Below, one piece after another: positions 22,115 to 35,200 of a DNA stretch of 64,000 nt; positions within the stretch are counted from its first letter, which is position 1; the number at the start of each line of letters is the position of its first letter. The notes beneath the pieces were generated by a model, which made no database searches, was not told where the DNA came from, and worked only from the letters and a program-made list of their open reading frames with translations. Source of the DNA: Spisula solida (Eukaryota; Mollusca; Bivalvia; Venerida; Mactridae); the NCBI GenBank assembly GCA_947247005.1, contig OX365953.1:2795001-2859000 (forward strand), written 5' to 3'. The position numbers and the translations under genes are program-made.

Positions 22115-25100
22115 TTCTATTATGATACACTCCCTGCTCTGACCGCCAAACTATATTGTACTCATATTCAACAACAAATTCAAGTATCCACACTCGACTC
22201 TCACGTTTTCGTACTGATATCATTTTTCTTAAAAATAGACTTGATACTACAACGTGAAACATATTCTATAACGACAAATCCCTTAAACCAAAGTCACGTG
22301 TGTTAATGGCAAATTGCTCGCGCAATAATGCGATTAGTTTAATGCTGTCTTGCAAGAATCAAAGCAGAACATTAGCAACATAATAAAGTCACGTTTATAA
22401 ATCACATCACGAGGTCGAAGTAATGATCTACTCGCCGGTTTGTAGACATTTGCTACGAGTGATTTTTCAATGAAATAATCAAATAATACAAGCGCTAATT
22501 TAGAACTAACATGATGAGATCACAGGCAACGGTCTCATTAATAAAGTGTTAACAACAAAACAAAAATAATATCGTAGATAACATAAATTTAAACATTTTC
22601 TTTACTCTTTATAAATGATGCAGTTACCTGTGGGTGACATATATATGATCCTGGTATAGCTAAATTGAACTCTTTTTTTTCGAATAACTGCTCAGTAGTA
22701 AAAAATCTTCAAAAATTGGAATGAGTTGTTCAACATCAGTTTCTTTGATTTCAAGGGAAGTAACTCTTGTACGCCAAAGTTTATTTCACTGATTTTAGGT
22801 GAAAATCAACATTGACGACTTAAAATAAGTCAAAACGAGTTTCTTTCCCATATTTGAAGGGAAGCTACTCTTGTACTCAAGAGTTCTCTCTCCTAATTTT
22901 CAGAGGAAGTCACTCTTACTGACTTAGAATTAGTCAAACTGAGTTTACTTCAAGTAACTTTTGTACTTCATAGTTCTGTTCCCTGTTTTAAAAATGTAAT
23001 TATGGGTACTTGATGGAGTACACAGGAATTTGAAATTATGACATTAAAATACATGTACAAAAATGAGAAAGTAAGTAAGAAAAACCACCAAGTGGCGCTT
23101 TTAATACCGATAAACTTACTATTTCAGACTAAAACACCATATTAATTACATAAACCCCACAGCTCATACTTCATTCATACAAAATTTCATTTAAATCTGC
23201 AGTACATCGACTCTTTTACTACAACGGGTACGATTCTACCGATCACGTAGACGTTGACCTTACGTTAATTTCAAGGGTGTGACATTATGGCTAGATTTGC
23301 CAAAATTCATAAATAAAATTAAAGCTATGTTGAATGTAAGACTTATTTATATCAAAATACAGACAATTATATGTACTTTTTGGTTGTAGTCGCTGTCGTT
23401 TTAATAAATGCATACTTCTTTAAATATTTTGAGGCATAGCAACATCACAATTTTGATTTGTGCACTTTTTGATGCGTGTGACATCGTGGCTAGAAAAAAG
23501 TATACCTATATTAAAAACCTAATTCAAAGTCATAATCGTACAAATTATACCCAATTCAAAAGTAGGATGCGTGTACTTTTTATCAAAATAAAGATTATAG
23601 AAAGTCGACTTAAGTTATAGAAAATACTGAAGTTTTAACAAATCTTGTCGCGGAAAGAAATTAAATCTTACGTTTTCAGTTGAATATGTTTTTCACTCAC
23701 GGTTTGTTACTGGAAGTTTTGAACGGCACATAAATGGAACAACGGGAAATGGAGTTGCCATCACGTCGCCGCATCTACTTTTTGGGCGGATAAAGATACT
23801 TATATGAATTTGCCGAGCTGCTAAACACTGCGCATTGGTCAATTATGTTACATCTTACATGACGTTTTTGTGACGTTCTCCGTCATTCTATGTTTGATTT
23901 AATATATACTAATAATTAAACGTACATGCGGATCACATTACTAGCATGGCGATTCTTTTATCTTGCTTGTGATATCAAAATATAAACAACCGTATTTCTA
24001 AAACGATTTTTATGCAATGTTGAAGTGTAAAAATGTTATAAATTGCCAATGTACGCCAACAATGAGCGTAACGTCTTATGTTCAACTCCACTGATTTTTC
24101 TAAACACGAAAAAACAAAACAAGCTCAGATCTAACTTTTCCAGAGCTTTTTTAAACTGCGAAACAGTCAGAATCTTCAATTTTTATTCCAGCGCGCTAAT
24201 GACGTCACATTCGAAATGACCGGATATAGTCTCGATACGGAGTTTTGGCACAACGGAAGATGGCCAGATATCGATATTTGGCACACTTAAAACACGTATC
24301 AGTAACAAACTTTGTGACAACGCAATGTTGATACTATATTTAGTAACACATGCGATAATCAGTAGTATTGTGCTTTTATGCCAAAATGTCTCTTATAATA
24401 TAATGTTGAATGGTTATGTACATTTGAATTGTTTCTTTTTATTATTGTGTAAAATTGTATACAAGTATATATACATGAAACAGAAACAAACAATCTTTCT
24501 ATAGCAAATACGGTATTATACATGTATGAGTTTATTCATTGCAACGTTAGCTTTATAAAAAGCTAGAGAATACTCAAAATAGCTTGGTTCGAGGGGTGTA
24601 GACATGAGTTTTAATCAAACTGTGAAACGTATATCAAGGAGTACCAGATGTTTGCGAGGCGACAGAAGCTACTTTTGGAAGTGTTCGGACTTTTACTAAG
24701 CAGTGATTTTTTTGCCTCTTTGGGAAGTGTCTGGGTCCGTTCAGATTGGGAATTTTCGCGTCGTGACAACTTTAAATTGGGAATTTCCATGAAGCAGAAA
24801 GGCCAAATAAAACAGAATGAGATTACATGTGAATGACATGTGAATGTTTACTGGTTTCTTTGAACTTTTATGATTGATCTCTTGTCAAAAAGGTTCATAA
24901 CTTTATCATTGTATGTCCGATTTTGATTTTTTTTTTTAAAAATTGTTTATTGGGAATTTCTCCATTCAATTGTGGGAAACTTATAGCCTATTTGCAATTG
25001 GGAAAGGATCCGTTTTCCGGACCCTAATAAAGAAGGAAACATATCACTGCAAAGGGTAGTTTCGATAGTCAAGTCCTATCGAAATACTATCTTGCTGGGG

Positions 25101-25425
25101 AGATAAGAAAGACCACACATTTGACCGTACATTACAGCGTCGCTTAGTTTAAACGCCGACGGTGTTTCACCTTTCTGCGTAGCAGGTTACTCTTTGTTTA
25201 TAAATAACTAATCTGTTTGTTTATGCTGAATCTGTTTGCCCGGAACACCCACCCAGTTCATCGCTTGTCACCACAGATATAATATTTAATAGATTAGGTT
25301 CAATTTCACACTTAACCTCACGTCTAGGGTCTTTTATTTTCAAATTTTCTGTTACTTCCGATGCATTTCAGTCGGTTAAGTACATGCATTCAGACATTTG
25401 GCCAATATGCTCCTCAACTATATTC
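22115..25425. other. Long unassigned region
   Basis: No gene can be supported. 22720-22985 contains imperfect recurrences of GGGAAGTAACTCTTGTAC and TCAAACTGAGTT, a degenerate tandem repeat. The open frames at 23408-23620 and 24648-24836 are short and unrecognised. Confidence 0.35.
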
Positions 25426-25429
25426 ATAC

Positions 25430-27500
25430 ACAGCGCCAAACAAGGGAGCTTTAACGGTACAGTGAAACCTCGTCAGCGTCAAACAAGGGATCTATAACGG
25501 CACAACGAAACCTCGTCAGCGTCAAACAATGGAGCTATAACGGCACAGCGAAACCTCGTCAGCGTCAAACAAGGGAGCTATAACCTTACAGCGAAACCTC
25601 GTCAGCGTCAAACAAGGGAGCTATAACGGCACAGCGAAACCTCGTCAGCGTCAAACAAGGGAGCTATAACCTTACAGCGAAACCTCGTCAGCGTCAAACA
25701 AGGGAGCTATAACCTTACAGCGAAACCTCGTCAGCGTCAAACAAGGGAGCTATAACCTTACAGCGAAACCTCGTCAGCGTCAAACAAGGGAGCTATAACG
25801 GCACAGCGAAACCTCGTCAGCGTCAAACAAGGGAGCTATAACGGTACAGTGAAACCTCGTCAGCGTCAAACAAGGGAGCTATAACGGCACAGCGAAACCT
25901 CGTCAGCGTCAAACAAGGGAGCTATAACCTTACAGCGAAACCTCGTCAGCGTCAAACAAGGGAGCTATAACCTTACAGCGAAATCTCGTCAGCGTCTAAC
26001 AAGGGAGCTTTAACGGTACAGCGAAACCTCGTCAGCGTCAAACAAGGGAGCTATAACGGCACAGCGAAACCTCGTCAGCGACAAACAAGGGAGCTATAAC
26101 CTTACAGCGAAACCTCGTCAGCGTCAAACAAGGGAGCTATAACCTTACAGCGAAACCTCGTCAGCGTCAAACAAGGGAGCTATAACCTTACAGCGAAACC
26201 TCGTCAGCGTCAAACAAGGGAGCTATAACGACACAGCGAAACCTCGTCAGCGTCAAACAAGGGAGCTATAACGGTACAGTGAAACCTCGTCAGCGTCAAA
26301 CAAGGGAGCTATAACGGCACAGCGAAACCTCGTCAGCGACAAACAAGGGAGCTATAACCTTACAGCGAAACCTCGTCAGCGTCAAACAAGGGAGCTATAA
26401 CCTTACAGCGAAATCTCGTCAGCGTCTAACAAGGGAGCTTTAACGGTACAGCGAAACCTCGTCAGCGTCAAACAAGGGAGCTATAACGGCACAGCGAAAC
26501 CTCGTCAGCGACAAACAAGGAAGCTATAACCTTACAGCGTAACCTAGTCAGCGTCAAACAAGGGAGCTATAACCTTACAGCGAAACCTCGTCAGCGTCAA
26601 ACAAGGGAGCTATAACCTTACAGCGAAATCTCGTAAGCGTCTAACAAGGGAGCTTTAACGGTACAGCGAAACCTCGTCAGCGTCTAACAAGGGAGCTATA
26701 ACCTAACAGCGAAACCTCGTCAGCGTCAAATAAGGGAGCTATAACTGTACAGCGAAACTTCGTCAGCGTCTAACAAGGGCGCTTTAACGGTACAGCGAAC
26801 CTCGTCAGCGTCAAAAAAGGGAGCTATAACGGTACAGCGAAACCTCGTCAGCATCAAACAAGGGAGCTATAACGGTACAGCGAAACCTCGTCAGCGTCAA
26901 ACAAGGGAGCTATAACGGTACAGCGAAACCTCGTCAGCGTCAAACAAGGGAGCTATAACGGTACAGCGAAACCTCGTAGGCGACAAACAAGGGAGCTATA
27001 ACGGTACAGCGAAACCTCGTCAGCGTCTAACAAGGGAGCTATATAACGGTACAGCGAAACCTCGTCAGCGTCTAACAAGGGAGCTATAACGGTACAGCGA
27101 AACCTCGTCAGCGACAAACAAGGGAGCTATAACGGTACAGCGAAACCTCGTCAGCGTCAAACAAGGGAGCTTTAACGTAACAACTAAACCTCGTCGGCGT
27201 CAAACAAGGGAGCTATAACGGTACAGCGAAACCTCGTCAGCGTCTAACAAGGGAGCTATAACGGTACAACTAAACCTCGTCGGCGTCAAACAAGGGAGCT
27301 ATAACGGTACAGTGAAACCTCGTCAGCGTCTAACAAGGGAGGTATAACGGTACAGTGAAACCTCGTCAGCTTCAAACAAGGGAGCTATAACGTAACAACT
27401 AAACCTCGTCAGCGTCAAACAAGGGAGCTATAACGGTACAGCGAAATCTCGTCAGCGTCTAACAAGGGAGCTATAACGGTACAGCGAAATCTCGCTTAAA
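25430..27500. repeat. 43-bp tandem array with 10-unit higher-order repeat
   Basis: About 48 units of 43 bp, each of the form CCTCGTCAGC, GTCAAACAAG, GGAGCTATAA, CGGTACAGCG, AAA. The variable block after TATAAC is GGCAC, CTTAC or GGTAC. Distinctive variants recur 430 bp apart: the rare AAATCTCGTC unit at 25981 and 26411, and the CGGTACAGT unit at 25842 and 26272. That shows a 10-unit higher-order period. Both ends are more diverged. It is non-coding. Confidence 0.9.
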
Positions 27501-27577
27501 GATTACCTCCTAATTTAGCCTGCCGTTTAACGTCCATTTTACAATTTTGCCTCAAGTTTACCTAGGTTTTACTGTAC

Positions 27578-27826
27578 TTGCCCCGATTTACCGAATCATC
27601 TCAAATAAAAATCTCAACTCAAATTGAGATTTTGCTAAAATCAGAGTCGGAATTAAGAGATAAACCAGAAGCTGTTGACATTTTACTGTAATAAACTCAG
27701 AATAACAATTCTGTTAAGTGATGCTTATTTTGAGTCAAGTCTAGTGTGGAAATTAACATAAAGACACATGCCAATATATGAGATGAGATTTTGCTCAGAT
27801 TGATATGCTTAGGGAGATTGGGGCCA
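27578..27826. mobile_element. MITE with GGCCCCGATCTCCCGAAGC termini, copy 3
   Basis: Degenerate left end (CCCCGATTTACCGAATCATC) and right end GCTTAGGGAGATTGGGGCC. It abuts copy 4. Confidence 0.65.
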
Positions 27827-27828
27827 GG

Positions 27829-28080
27829 CACCGATCTCCCAAAGTATCTCAATATGAGCTGAGATAAATCTTAAATATTGTCATGATTGTGTCTTTGAGA
27901 TCATTTCCATGGGATGAAAAGTTGACATCACAAAACAGATACATTGTTCTGTGGTTATTACAGTAAAATATTTTGAGCACAAAACTTAAGAATGATCTCA
28001 AATTTATACTGTTGACTTGAGCAAAATCTCAATTTGAGTCGAGATTTCTACTTGAGATGCTTCGGGAGATCGGGGCCTGG
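27829..28080. mobile_element. MITE with GGCCCCGATCTCCCGAAGC termini, copy 4
   Basis: Left end GGCACCGATCTCCCAAAG and right end GCTTCGGGAGATCGGGGCC, immediately following copy 3. Confidence 0.7.
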
Positions 28081-28084
28081 TGTA

Positions 28085-28490
28085 TGTCGAGGACTGGACG
28101 AGAACCCTAAGCTCCTTTAATTGTCGGATTATGCAACATAATAATTAAATTTCTTTGTAAAAACTAGTGGTTCGCAGTCGAAACCCTTTCGTACGCATCC
28201 ATTCTAGTAAGTTAATGATAACGGTGCCCCCTGCCCCGTCTCAGTCACAAGCATCTATCGGGCGGATAAGGCCCGGACCGGGTTACCACTAAGTCATGTA
28301 TTGTCTGTTAAGTGAGTTAAACTGTTTTATTTAATCTCACTTAAACTCGCTCACTGTATTTGTATTCAATTGCTCTACCGCTCAAAGTTTTGCATCATGC
28401 CATTGAGAGTACTAAATCTCCACGTAGGTCGGAAAAACAAAAACTTGACAATACCCATAAAACGCACCTAAGGTTATGTCTATTAATCAC
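28085..28490. other. Unassigned sequence
   Basis: Nothing supported. The short open frame at 28360-28560 runs into a transposon edge. Confidence 0.35.
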
Positions 28491-28493
28491 GCT

Positions 28494-28730
28494 TATACCT
28501 GGGTCACAAATCACGGATACCGGACAATGTTCGTGTATCCGATGTATACCCGATGTCTAGACATCTTGAGGATAGATAGTAATGCCTTTTTTCAAAAGAG
28601 ACTTTAAAATATTCCTGCCGTCGTTTGATCATCGCCGGATGCCCGTTCAGTTTTCGGCCCGATTAGAATATATACCAAAGTACGAAGTCCTGTGATCGGA
28701 CGGCGATCGGATTATATTGTTACCCAGGTA
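28494..28730. mobile_element. MITE with ATACCTGGGT ends
   Basis: ATACCTGGGTCACAAATC at the left and ATATTGTTACCCAGGTAT at the right are inverted. The left-arm segment CGGACAATG ... CCGATGTCTAGACATC recurs inverted near 41563-41615, so the family is dispersed. Confidence 0.55.
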
Positions 28731-28739
28731 TTGACCCAT

Positions 28740-29290
28740 AATCCTGATAAATTGTCGTTTTAAAAGTTTGTGCCGCGATAATATGAGGAAACACGATGAC
28801 ATAAAGTCATAGTGTATGAACGTTTAACTTAGTTCATTTAATACCATAGTTCCAACATTTTAAGTGCCAATGTTTTGATAAAGAAATTTTAATGGATTTT
28901 TATTCATTCAAAATTTCAAACGCAAGTTCGCACTAAAAACTTCAAAGAATGTACTGGTCTGGACGCTAAACAAGAATGTTTCAATTTTTTATCAAATTTG
29001 GTACATAGTTGACCAGCATGTTATCAATTGTTTGATAACCTTGTGTAAGTCTGATTGAAAAACCACAAAGAGCGATCAATAGAGCGGTACTTAGTCTCCA
29101 ATCATTTGTACTACTGAACTAGTACCTACTTTATATTGACATGTTCAAATACGTTAATTATGTCGCATTTTACTTACGAGCAGTAAATTTAAATAAAACC
29201 AAGTCAGACTCAAACTACGCCCAGATATATTCATCGGCCTAAAACTATTGGCCTCTATGATTTGAATAAGGGATTTAATGATAAGCTAAT
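28740..29290. other. Unassigned sequence
   Basis: AT-rich, with no supported feature. Confidence 0.35.
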
Positions 29291-29444
29291 AAAATAGCAT
29301 TAGGTGTGTTCGTCAAAGAGACAAAGAAACGGTTCCATTGATGTTTAGCGGCCTTGTGACGTAGAGTGGGTGATTCAGTGACGTATCTAGACGATAGCCC
29401 AGCGGCCTTAGGGCGTAAAGTCAATGGTTCAGTTCAGTGACCAA

Positions 29445-29682
29445 GGTACTGTTTTATCAAAGCACTTACGGAAATCGTAAACTTACTATCAAATTTAAAT
29501 TCTTTATAATTTGTTCACAATTATAAAGTGTGGTAAATGGAGCCGCAATTCTAATACTGATTCAGTTAATAAACTTCTACAAACCATATCCATCACCAAT
29601 TTGCAGTTGTAAAAGAACTATTAAGAATTTAAATTTGAGCGTAACTTTAAGATTTTCGTAAGTGCTTTGATAAAACAGTACC
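29445..29682. mobile_element. MITE with GGTACTGTTTTATCAAAGC ends
   Basis: Near-perfect terminal inverted repeats of about 30 bp: GGTACTGTTTTATCAAAGC at the left and GCTTTGATAAAACAGTACC at the right. 238 bp, non-coding, inserted in degenerate GGCCTTA-type sequence. Confidence 0.75.
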
Positions 29683-30039
29683 AAAGTGCGCATGGTTGCG
29701 AGGCAAAGTTAGTACTTGGCCTGATGGCATCATATAAGTTGAATTGGTGGCTCAGTGGAGTCGTTAATTGCATTGCTTGTGATATAGTGACATGAGGTTT
29801 GTGGCTCTGTAGCCTAGTGAATTGCAGTTAGTGGCCAAGAAAACAAGCGGTGGAAAGTAGGCAGTAAATCGGCATTACCGCATGGCGTTGGTAGCCCATC
29901 TGCCCAGCTACCTTGTGGTGTGAAACTGATAACACTGTGGTCCCGCTATAAATGTCGATGAGCAGGTGGCAATACAACAGTCCCGTTATGTGTCAGCGAC
30001 AAATTGGCCATCCAACTGTCATGTACAGCTATGTGTCTT

Positions 30040-31145
30040 CGAGTTGTCGACCCAAAAGTCCCGCTATGTGCCGGTAAGAAGTAGGCGACCCAAAAGTCCC
30101 GTTATGTGCCGGTGAGTAGTTGGTGACCCAAAAATCCCGATATGTGCCGATGAGTAGTTAGTGATCCAAAAGTCCCGTTATGTGCCGGTGAGTAGTTAGT
30201 GATCCAAAAGTCCCGCTATGTGCCGGTGAGTAGTAGGCGACCCAAAAATCCCGTTATGTGCCGGTGAGTAGTTAGTGATCCAAAAGTCCCGCTATGTGCC
30301 GGTGAGTAGTTAATGATCCAAAAGTCCCGCTATGTGCCGATGAGTAGTTGGTGATCTAAAAGTCCCGCTACGTGTCGGTGAGTAGTTAGGGATCCAAAAG
30401 TCCCGTTATGTGTCGGTGAGTAGTTAGTGATCCAAAAGTCCCGTTATGTGTCGGTGAGTAGTTAGTGATCCAAAAGTCCTGTTATGTGTCGGTGAGTAGT
30501 TGGCGACCCAAAAGTCCCGCTATGTACATGTGAGTAGTTGGCGACCCAAAAGTCCCGTTATGTACCGGTGAGTAGTTGGCGACCCAAAAGTCCCGTTATG
30601 TACCGGTGAGTAGTTGGCGACCCAAAAGTCCCGTTATGTGTCGGTGAGTAGTTGGCGACCCAAAAGTCCCGTTATGTGTCGGTGAGTAGTTGGCGATCCA
30701 AAAGTCCCGTTATGTACCGGTGAGTAGTTGGCAACCCAAAAGTCCCGTTATGTACCGGTGAGTAGTTGGCGACCCAAAAGTCCCGCTATGTGTCGGTGAG
30801 TAGTTAGTGATCCAAAAGTCCTGTTATGTGTCGGTGAGTAGTTGGCGACCCAAAAGTCCCGCTATGTACATGTGAGTAGTTGGCGACCCAAAAGTCCCGT
30901 TATGTACCGGTGAGTAGTTGGCGACCCAAAAGTCCCGTTATGTACCGGTGAGTAGTTGGCGACCCAAAAGTCCCGCTATGTGTCGGTGAGTAGTTAGTGA
31001 TCCAAAAGTCCCGTTATGTGCCGGTGAGAAGTTAGTTAAATAAACCGGTGAGTAGTTGGCGACCCAAAAGTCCCGCTATGTGTCGGTGAGTAGTTAGTGA
31101 TCCAAAAGTCCCGTTATGTGCCGGTGAGAAGTTAGTTAAATAAAA
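30040..31145. repeat. 38-bp tandem array with 9-unit higher-order repeat
   Basis: About 29 units of 38 bp: GTTGGCGACC, CAAAAGTCCC, GTTATGTGCC, GGTGAGTA. The rare CTATGTACATG variant block recurs 342 bp (9 units) apart, at about 30481 and 30823. The last 101 bp, ending GAGAAGTTAGTTAAATAAA, is also duplicated (about 30942-31042 and 31043-31142). Flanks from 29940 decay into loose copies. It lies about 1.1 kb upstream of the astacin start codon. Confidence 0.9.
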
Positions 31146-31149
31146 GTCC

Positions 31150-32000
31150 AGCCGTGTGTCAGCGTGAGGTTGGCAACCTATACGTCTTGCCCAATGTGTC
31201 GGAAAGAAATCCAGTGGATGAAATTTGCGACCCAATGTTCCAAACAGCCTGTCAGAGTGAAGGTTGAATGCTTCTGATGCATAAAAAATGGGTCGCTTTT
31301 AAGTATACATTTAATCTACGCATTTGCATGTTTGATGTGTTTACTTCACGGTAAATTAATATAGTGATCTGTTTAGCTACAGCCTTTAGTGTTATGATGA
31401 CCAAGCAATTCCTGTGTTTACGATTATAAAATACGTCATGATTAGAAACTATAATATTTTGGTCCCAGTTTTAATACCGTTCCCAGATTTCACGCATTTT
31501 ATCAAATTAAAGTTTGACCTCAACACGCGTATTCAAAAATAACTACCCGTCTCATCATGACGACAAGAAAACGATTAATATGTTTATTTATTATCTTAAT
31601 TACTAATAATCATTAATCAAGTAAAAGCGTGCGTATGAATTTTGTTGTCAACATTGCGATGGGGCACTTTTAACGTTAAATGGCTGATAAGAGACATTTT
31701 AATGAAGTCATTGAAAATTTAAGTGCTGAAGATATATCACTTATCACTCACCCCTTTTGCTCCTTTCTACTTAAAGGTAGTTTTGTGTACATAACCCCAA
31801 CGCAACCCCGAGGAACACAAGGCTCTCAGTAAGACATTCAAAAATTATCTGTATCAACTTTAATGTTGTTTACGTCACCCGTTTTGAGAACTTCTGACAC
31901 AGGAGTGTTAAACACGTATGTAGGCATTAAGCGCAAAACTAATCTATCAAGATTTAAATAACGGAGCAGATAAGCCACTTTGACTTCCGTTCTTAGATAA
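31150..32000. other. Upstream region of the astacin gene
   Basis: No coding sequence or repeat edges visible. It presumably contains upstream control sequence for the gene beginning near 32040, but no specific site can be named. Confidence 0.35.
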
Positions 32001-32006
32001 CTCTGA

Positions 32007-32012
32007 TATAAA
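32007..32012 (+). promoter_or_regulatory. Candidate TATA box of the astacin gene
   Basis: TATAAA lies 211 bp upstream of the initiator ATG. It would place transcription start near 32037 and give a 5' UTR of about 185 bp with no intron needed. This rests on position and motif alone. Confidence 0.3.
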
Positions 32013-32222
32013 CAGCGCGAGAGTTCCTTAGTTTAGTTACAATAAAGTTAAGCTCCGTGAACGACACTTCAAGGGCCAAAAAGTATCATTTCGACAAGGC
32101 ACAAAAAGGACTATAAATATTTTGCTTGTCTGTGTTTTCTTACATTAAACGATGTTTATTTACGTTTTGTAATTTTTTAAAATAAATTTAGTGATATTTT
32201 ACAAAGTGCTAAACTAATCAAG

Positions 32223-32267
32223 ATGCAAAAGTTTTTCCTGTGTATACTCATTATAACGCTCTCTCAG
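32223..32267 (+). CDS. Astacin gene exon 1 (signal peptide)
   Basis: ATG plus 14 codons giving MQKFFLCILIITLSQ, a typical signal-peptide core, followed by GTAAGT. It ends in phase 0. Confidence 0.7.
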
Positions 32268-35200
32268 GTAAGTTTGTTTTTTTGATTATTTTTGCATAAT
32301 TTGTTTGTCCGACCGTTCGTCTGCTTTAAAAGCGATGTGTTTTACGAAAGAAATGTGGGCGAATTTTGGCATTTTCTCTCTCGCAGAATAGTGAGGCATC
32401 CTGCTGTAGTCCGGGATTGCATTTGTACCCAAAACTGACATTACACACATTTTGCTGGCTTAGAATGAGAAGGTCGTAAGTACAAAATCGATATTTTGAG
32501 AAAACAAGAAAAATGCCTGAAAACTAAACATGACCAGGGCTGGTATTCACAAAGCATCTTAAGTGAAAACTTAAATATTTTGACTTAAGTCCAACATTTG
32601 CGCAGCTCATTTCTCTCACAATTTAAAGTATAATCCATGTTTTCTTATTGATTATAGAAGCTGTTTACATAATGCTTCAGAACTATGTAAAATGTTTAAA
32701 ATCATCTTGATCTTGCTTCTTGGCTGATACACTTAATAACATTTTTAGATTTTAAGAAATTCTAAGTTTTCTGCTAAGATGCTTTGTGAATACCACCCCA
32801 GTTCCGATTTTCATGAAAATAGGCTTTTGATAAATATTTCAAATATGTATGAGTATTATAAGGTCGTAGGTAGCACTCACAGCCTTCTCATTCTAAGCTA
32901 GCGATGGACATTAGAGTGCATGTTACTTATGACTCTGTTACATTGGATGACATTTTACAGTTACTTTTAACGCGTTATTCCTTTCATACTGTTTGTTTCG
33001 ATGAAGATAGAATGTACACATGTACAATCTTAATCATTTTATTTATTCATTATTTGAGACAAATCAAAACGAGAACATTGTTTGTGATTCGTCAAATCTG
33101 TTAATTTTACATATCACCACAAGATCAGGGTGTATCACCACAAGATCAGGGTGTATTACCACCAGACCAGGGTGTATCACCACAAGATCAGGGTGTATCA
33201 CCACCAGACCAGGGTGTATCACCACAAGATCAGGGTGTATCACCACACGACCAGGGTGTATCACCACAAGATCAGGGTGTATCACCACAAGATCTGGGTG
33301 TATCATCACCACAAGATCACGGTGTATCACCACCAGACCAGGGTGTATCACCACAAGATCAGGGTGTATCACCACAAGATCTGGGTGTATCATCACCACA
33401 AGATCAGTGTGTATCACCACAAGATCAGGGTGTATCATCACCACAAGATCAGTGTGTATCACCACAAGATCAGGGTGTATCATCACCACAAGATCAGGGT
33501 GTATCACCACAAGATCAGTGTGTATCACCACAAGATCAGTGTGTACCACCACAAGATCAGTGTGTATCACCACAAGATCAGGGTGTATCATCACCACAAG
33601 ATCAGTGTGTATCACCACAAGATCAGGGTGTATCACCACAAGATCAGGGTGTATCATCACCACAAGATCAGGGTGTATCACCACAAGATCAGAGTGTATC
33701 ACTACGAGATCAGGGTGTTTCACCACAAGACCAGGGTGTATCACCACAAGATCAGGGCGTATCACCACAAGATCAGGGTGTGCTATTCAGAATGAGAAGG
33801 TTATATCCGCCGTAACGTTGGTTAAGGTTAAAATCCACTTGAACAGTTTGGGCTATTGTTATTACAGTACAACCTCTCCAGAGCGGCCATCTGTCGAGCA
33901 ACAACCTCTTTACAACGACCAACATAGGTTGTACTGCATTATTATCATTGTTTCATTGTATTATTATTACCTTTATTATTATTATTATTATTATTACTTG
34001 CAGGGACCTTCGAGGGTTGAATCTCTATCGTTATGTAAGTATTAAAAAAATTGTTGACGATTTTACATTTTTTCATCTGAATTTATCTTGAATTTTATAT
34101 GATATTATTGTTGTTATAATTATCATGATGTAAGGTGAATATAAGGGTTGATTTTAGGCCAAGCTGTAAGATGGGGTTCTTTCCAGAATGTTATTGGACG
34201 CATGTTACAATCATTCCAAATTCTATGTAATGACAACGATATAATTATTAGAAAACAACATGGAAACAATCACAGACATGCTCCCTTTCGTTATGATTTA
34301 TTATAAGATTATATATTCTAACATGACCGACGATTTCGCCTGTATAGACAAAGAACATATAAACTCTGATATACAATAAAAGTGACGTCACGTCATTTTT
34401 ATGACGTCATGCATGTAAAAAAATAAAGTAAACAACATACTCTCGCAAAGTATATAACACTGGCTCAATATATAATTTCGAGTTTAAAACATGTTCGAAT
34501 CGAAATAAAATATTTAAAAACCATTGTTTACCTTTGTTATACAATAGTTTGTTGTTCTGGTGCTTGTTATTAACCACTTCGGCCTTAAGGCTATCGTCGT
34601 TAATTCCTACGAGTCAGGACTCCAAAACAGTGTGTAACAGCCGGTATGCTACGGGTATTTATATATTCCAGTAATGGATTTATGTAGAAGATAAGATACA
34701 TATTGCATCTTTCAAAAACTCGGCGAATCGGAACACTAATAACAAATCGTCATGATAACAGAAGTATAAGACACTGATGGGGCGGTGTTGGTTGTATTTC
34801 AAGTGCATATTTTATAAATATCATTCTGTTTCTGGGGTTGACAATATCAATGGCACGCAGGCAGGCATCTGATATTTATTAAATTTTAATTATGCCGAAC
34901 AATGTTATAAGTCTAGCAAAATGTTCAAAGCCTTGATTGTGATAGTTATAAACAGTAGACTTGACTGTGATTTCATATACTGTTGTGTTTATTCCACATT
35001 CTTTTTTTTTAGAAAATCTTCAGTCAAATAATCAAAATTGACACAGTTACTTGCCCTTGCATGGTATTCAAAATGTCAGGTCGATCACATGACATGGCAG
35101 TCAAATTTGGTCGATCACATGTCAAACGACATGGAAATGCCTTTGACAGTCACAATGTCTCTCTCTCTCTGGGGCAATAGGAGTTTAGCAATGTAGAAAA

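Noticed and set aside
24648..24836. 62-codon open frame (MFARRQKLLLEVFG)
   Set aside because: It had a faint feel of a dispersed element fragment, but I could not tie it to any family and no second copy was seen in the window.
25430..27500. CRISPR-like regular repeats (also 30040-31145)
   Set aside because: Units are contiguous tandem repeats with no unique spacers, in animal DNA.
33020..34045. 341-codon open frame ITTRSGC and the HHKIRVY and reverse-strand frames
   Set aside because: Product of the 21-bp minisatellite in intron 1. Four frames are open at once, and the frame reads through the exon 2 acceptor and into its donor.
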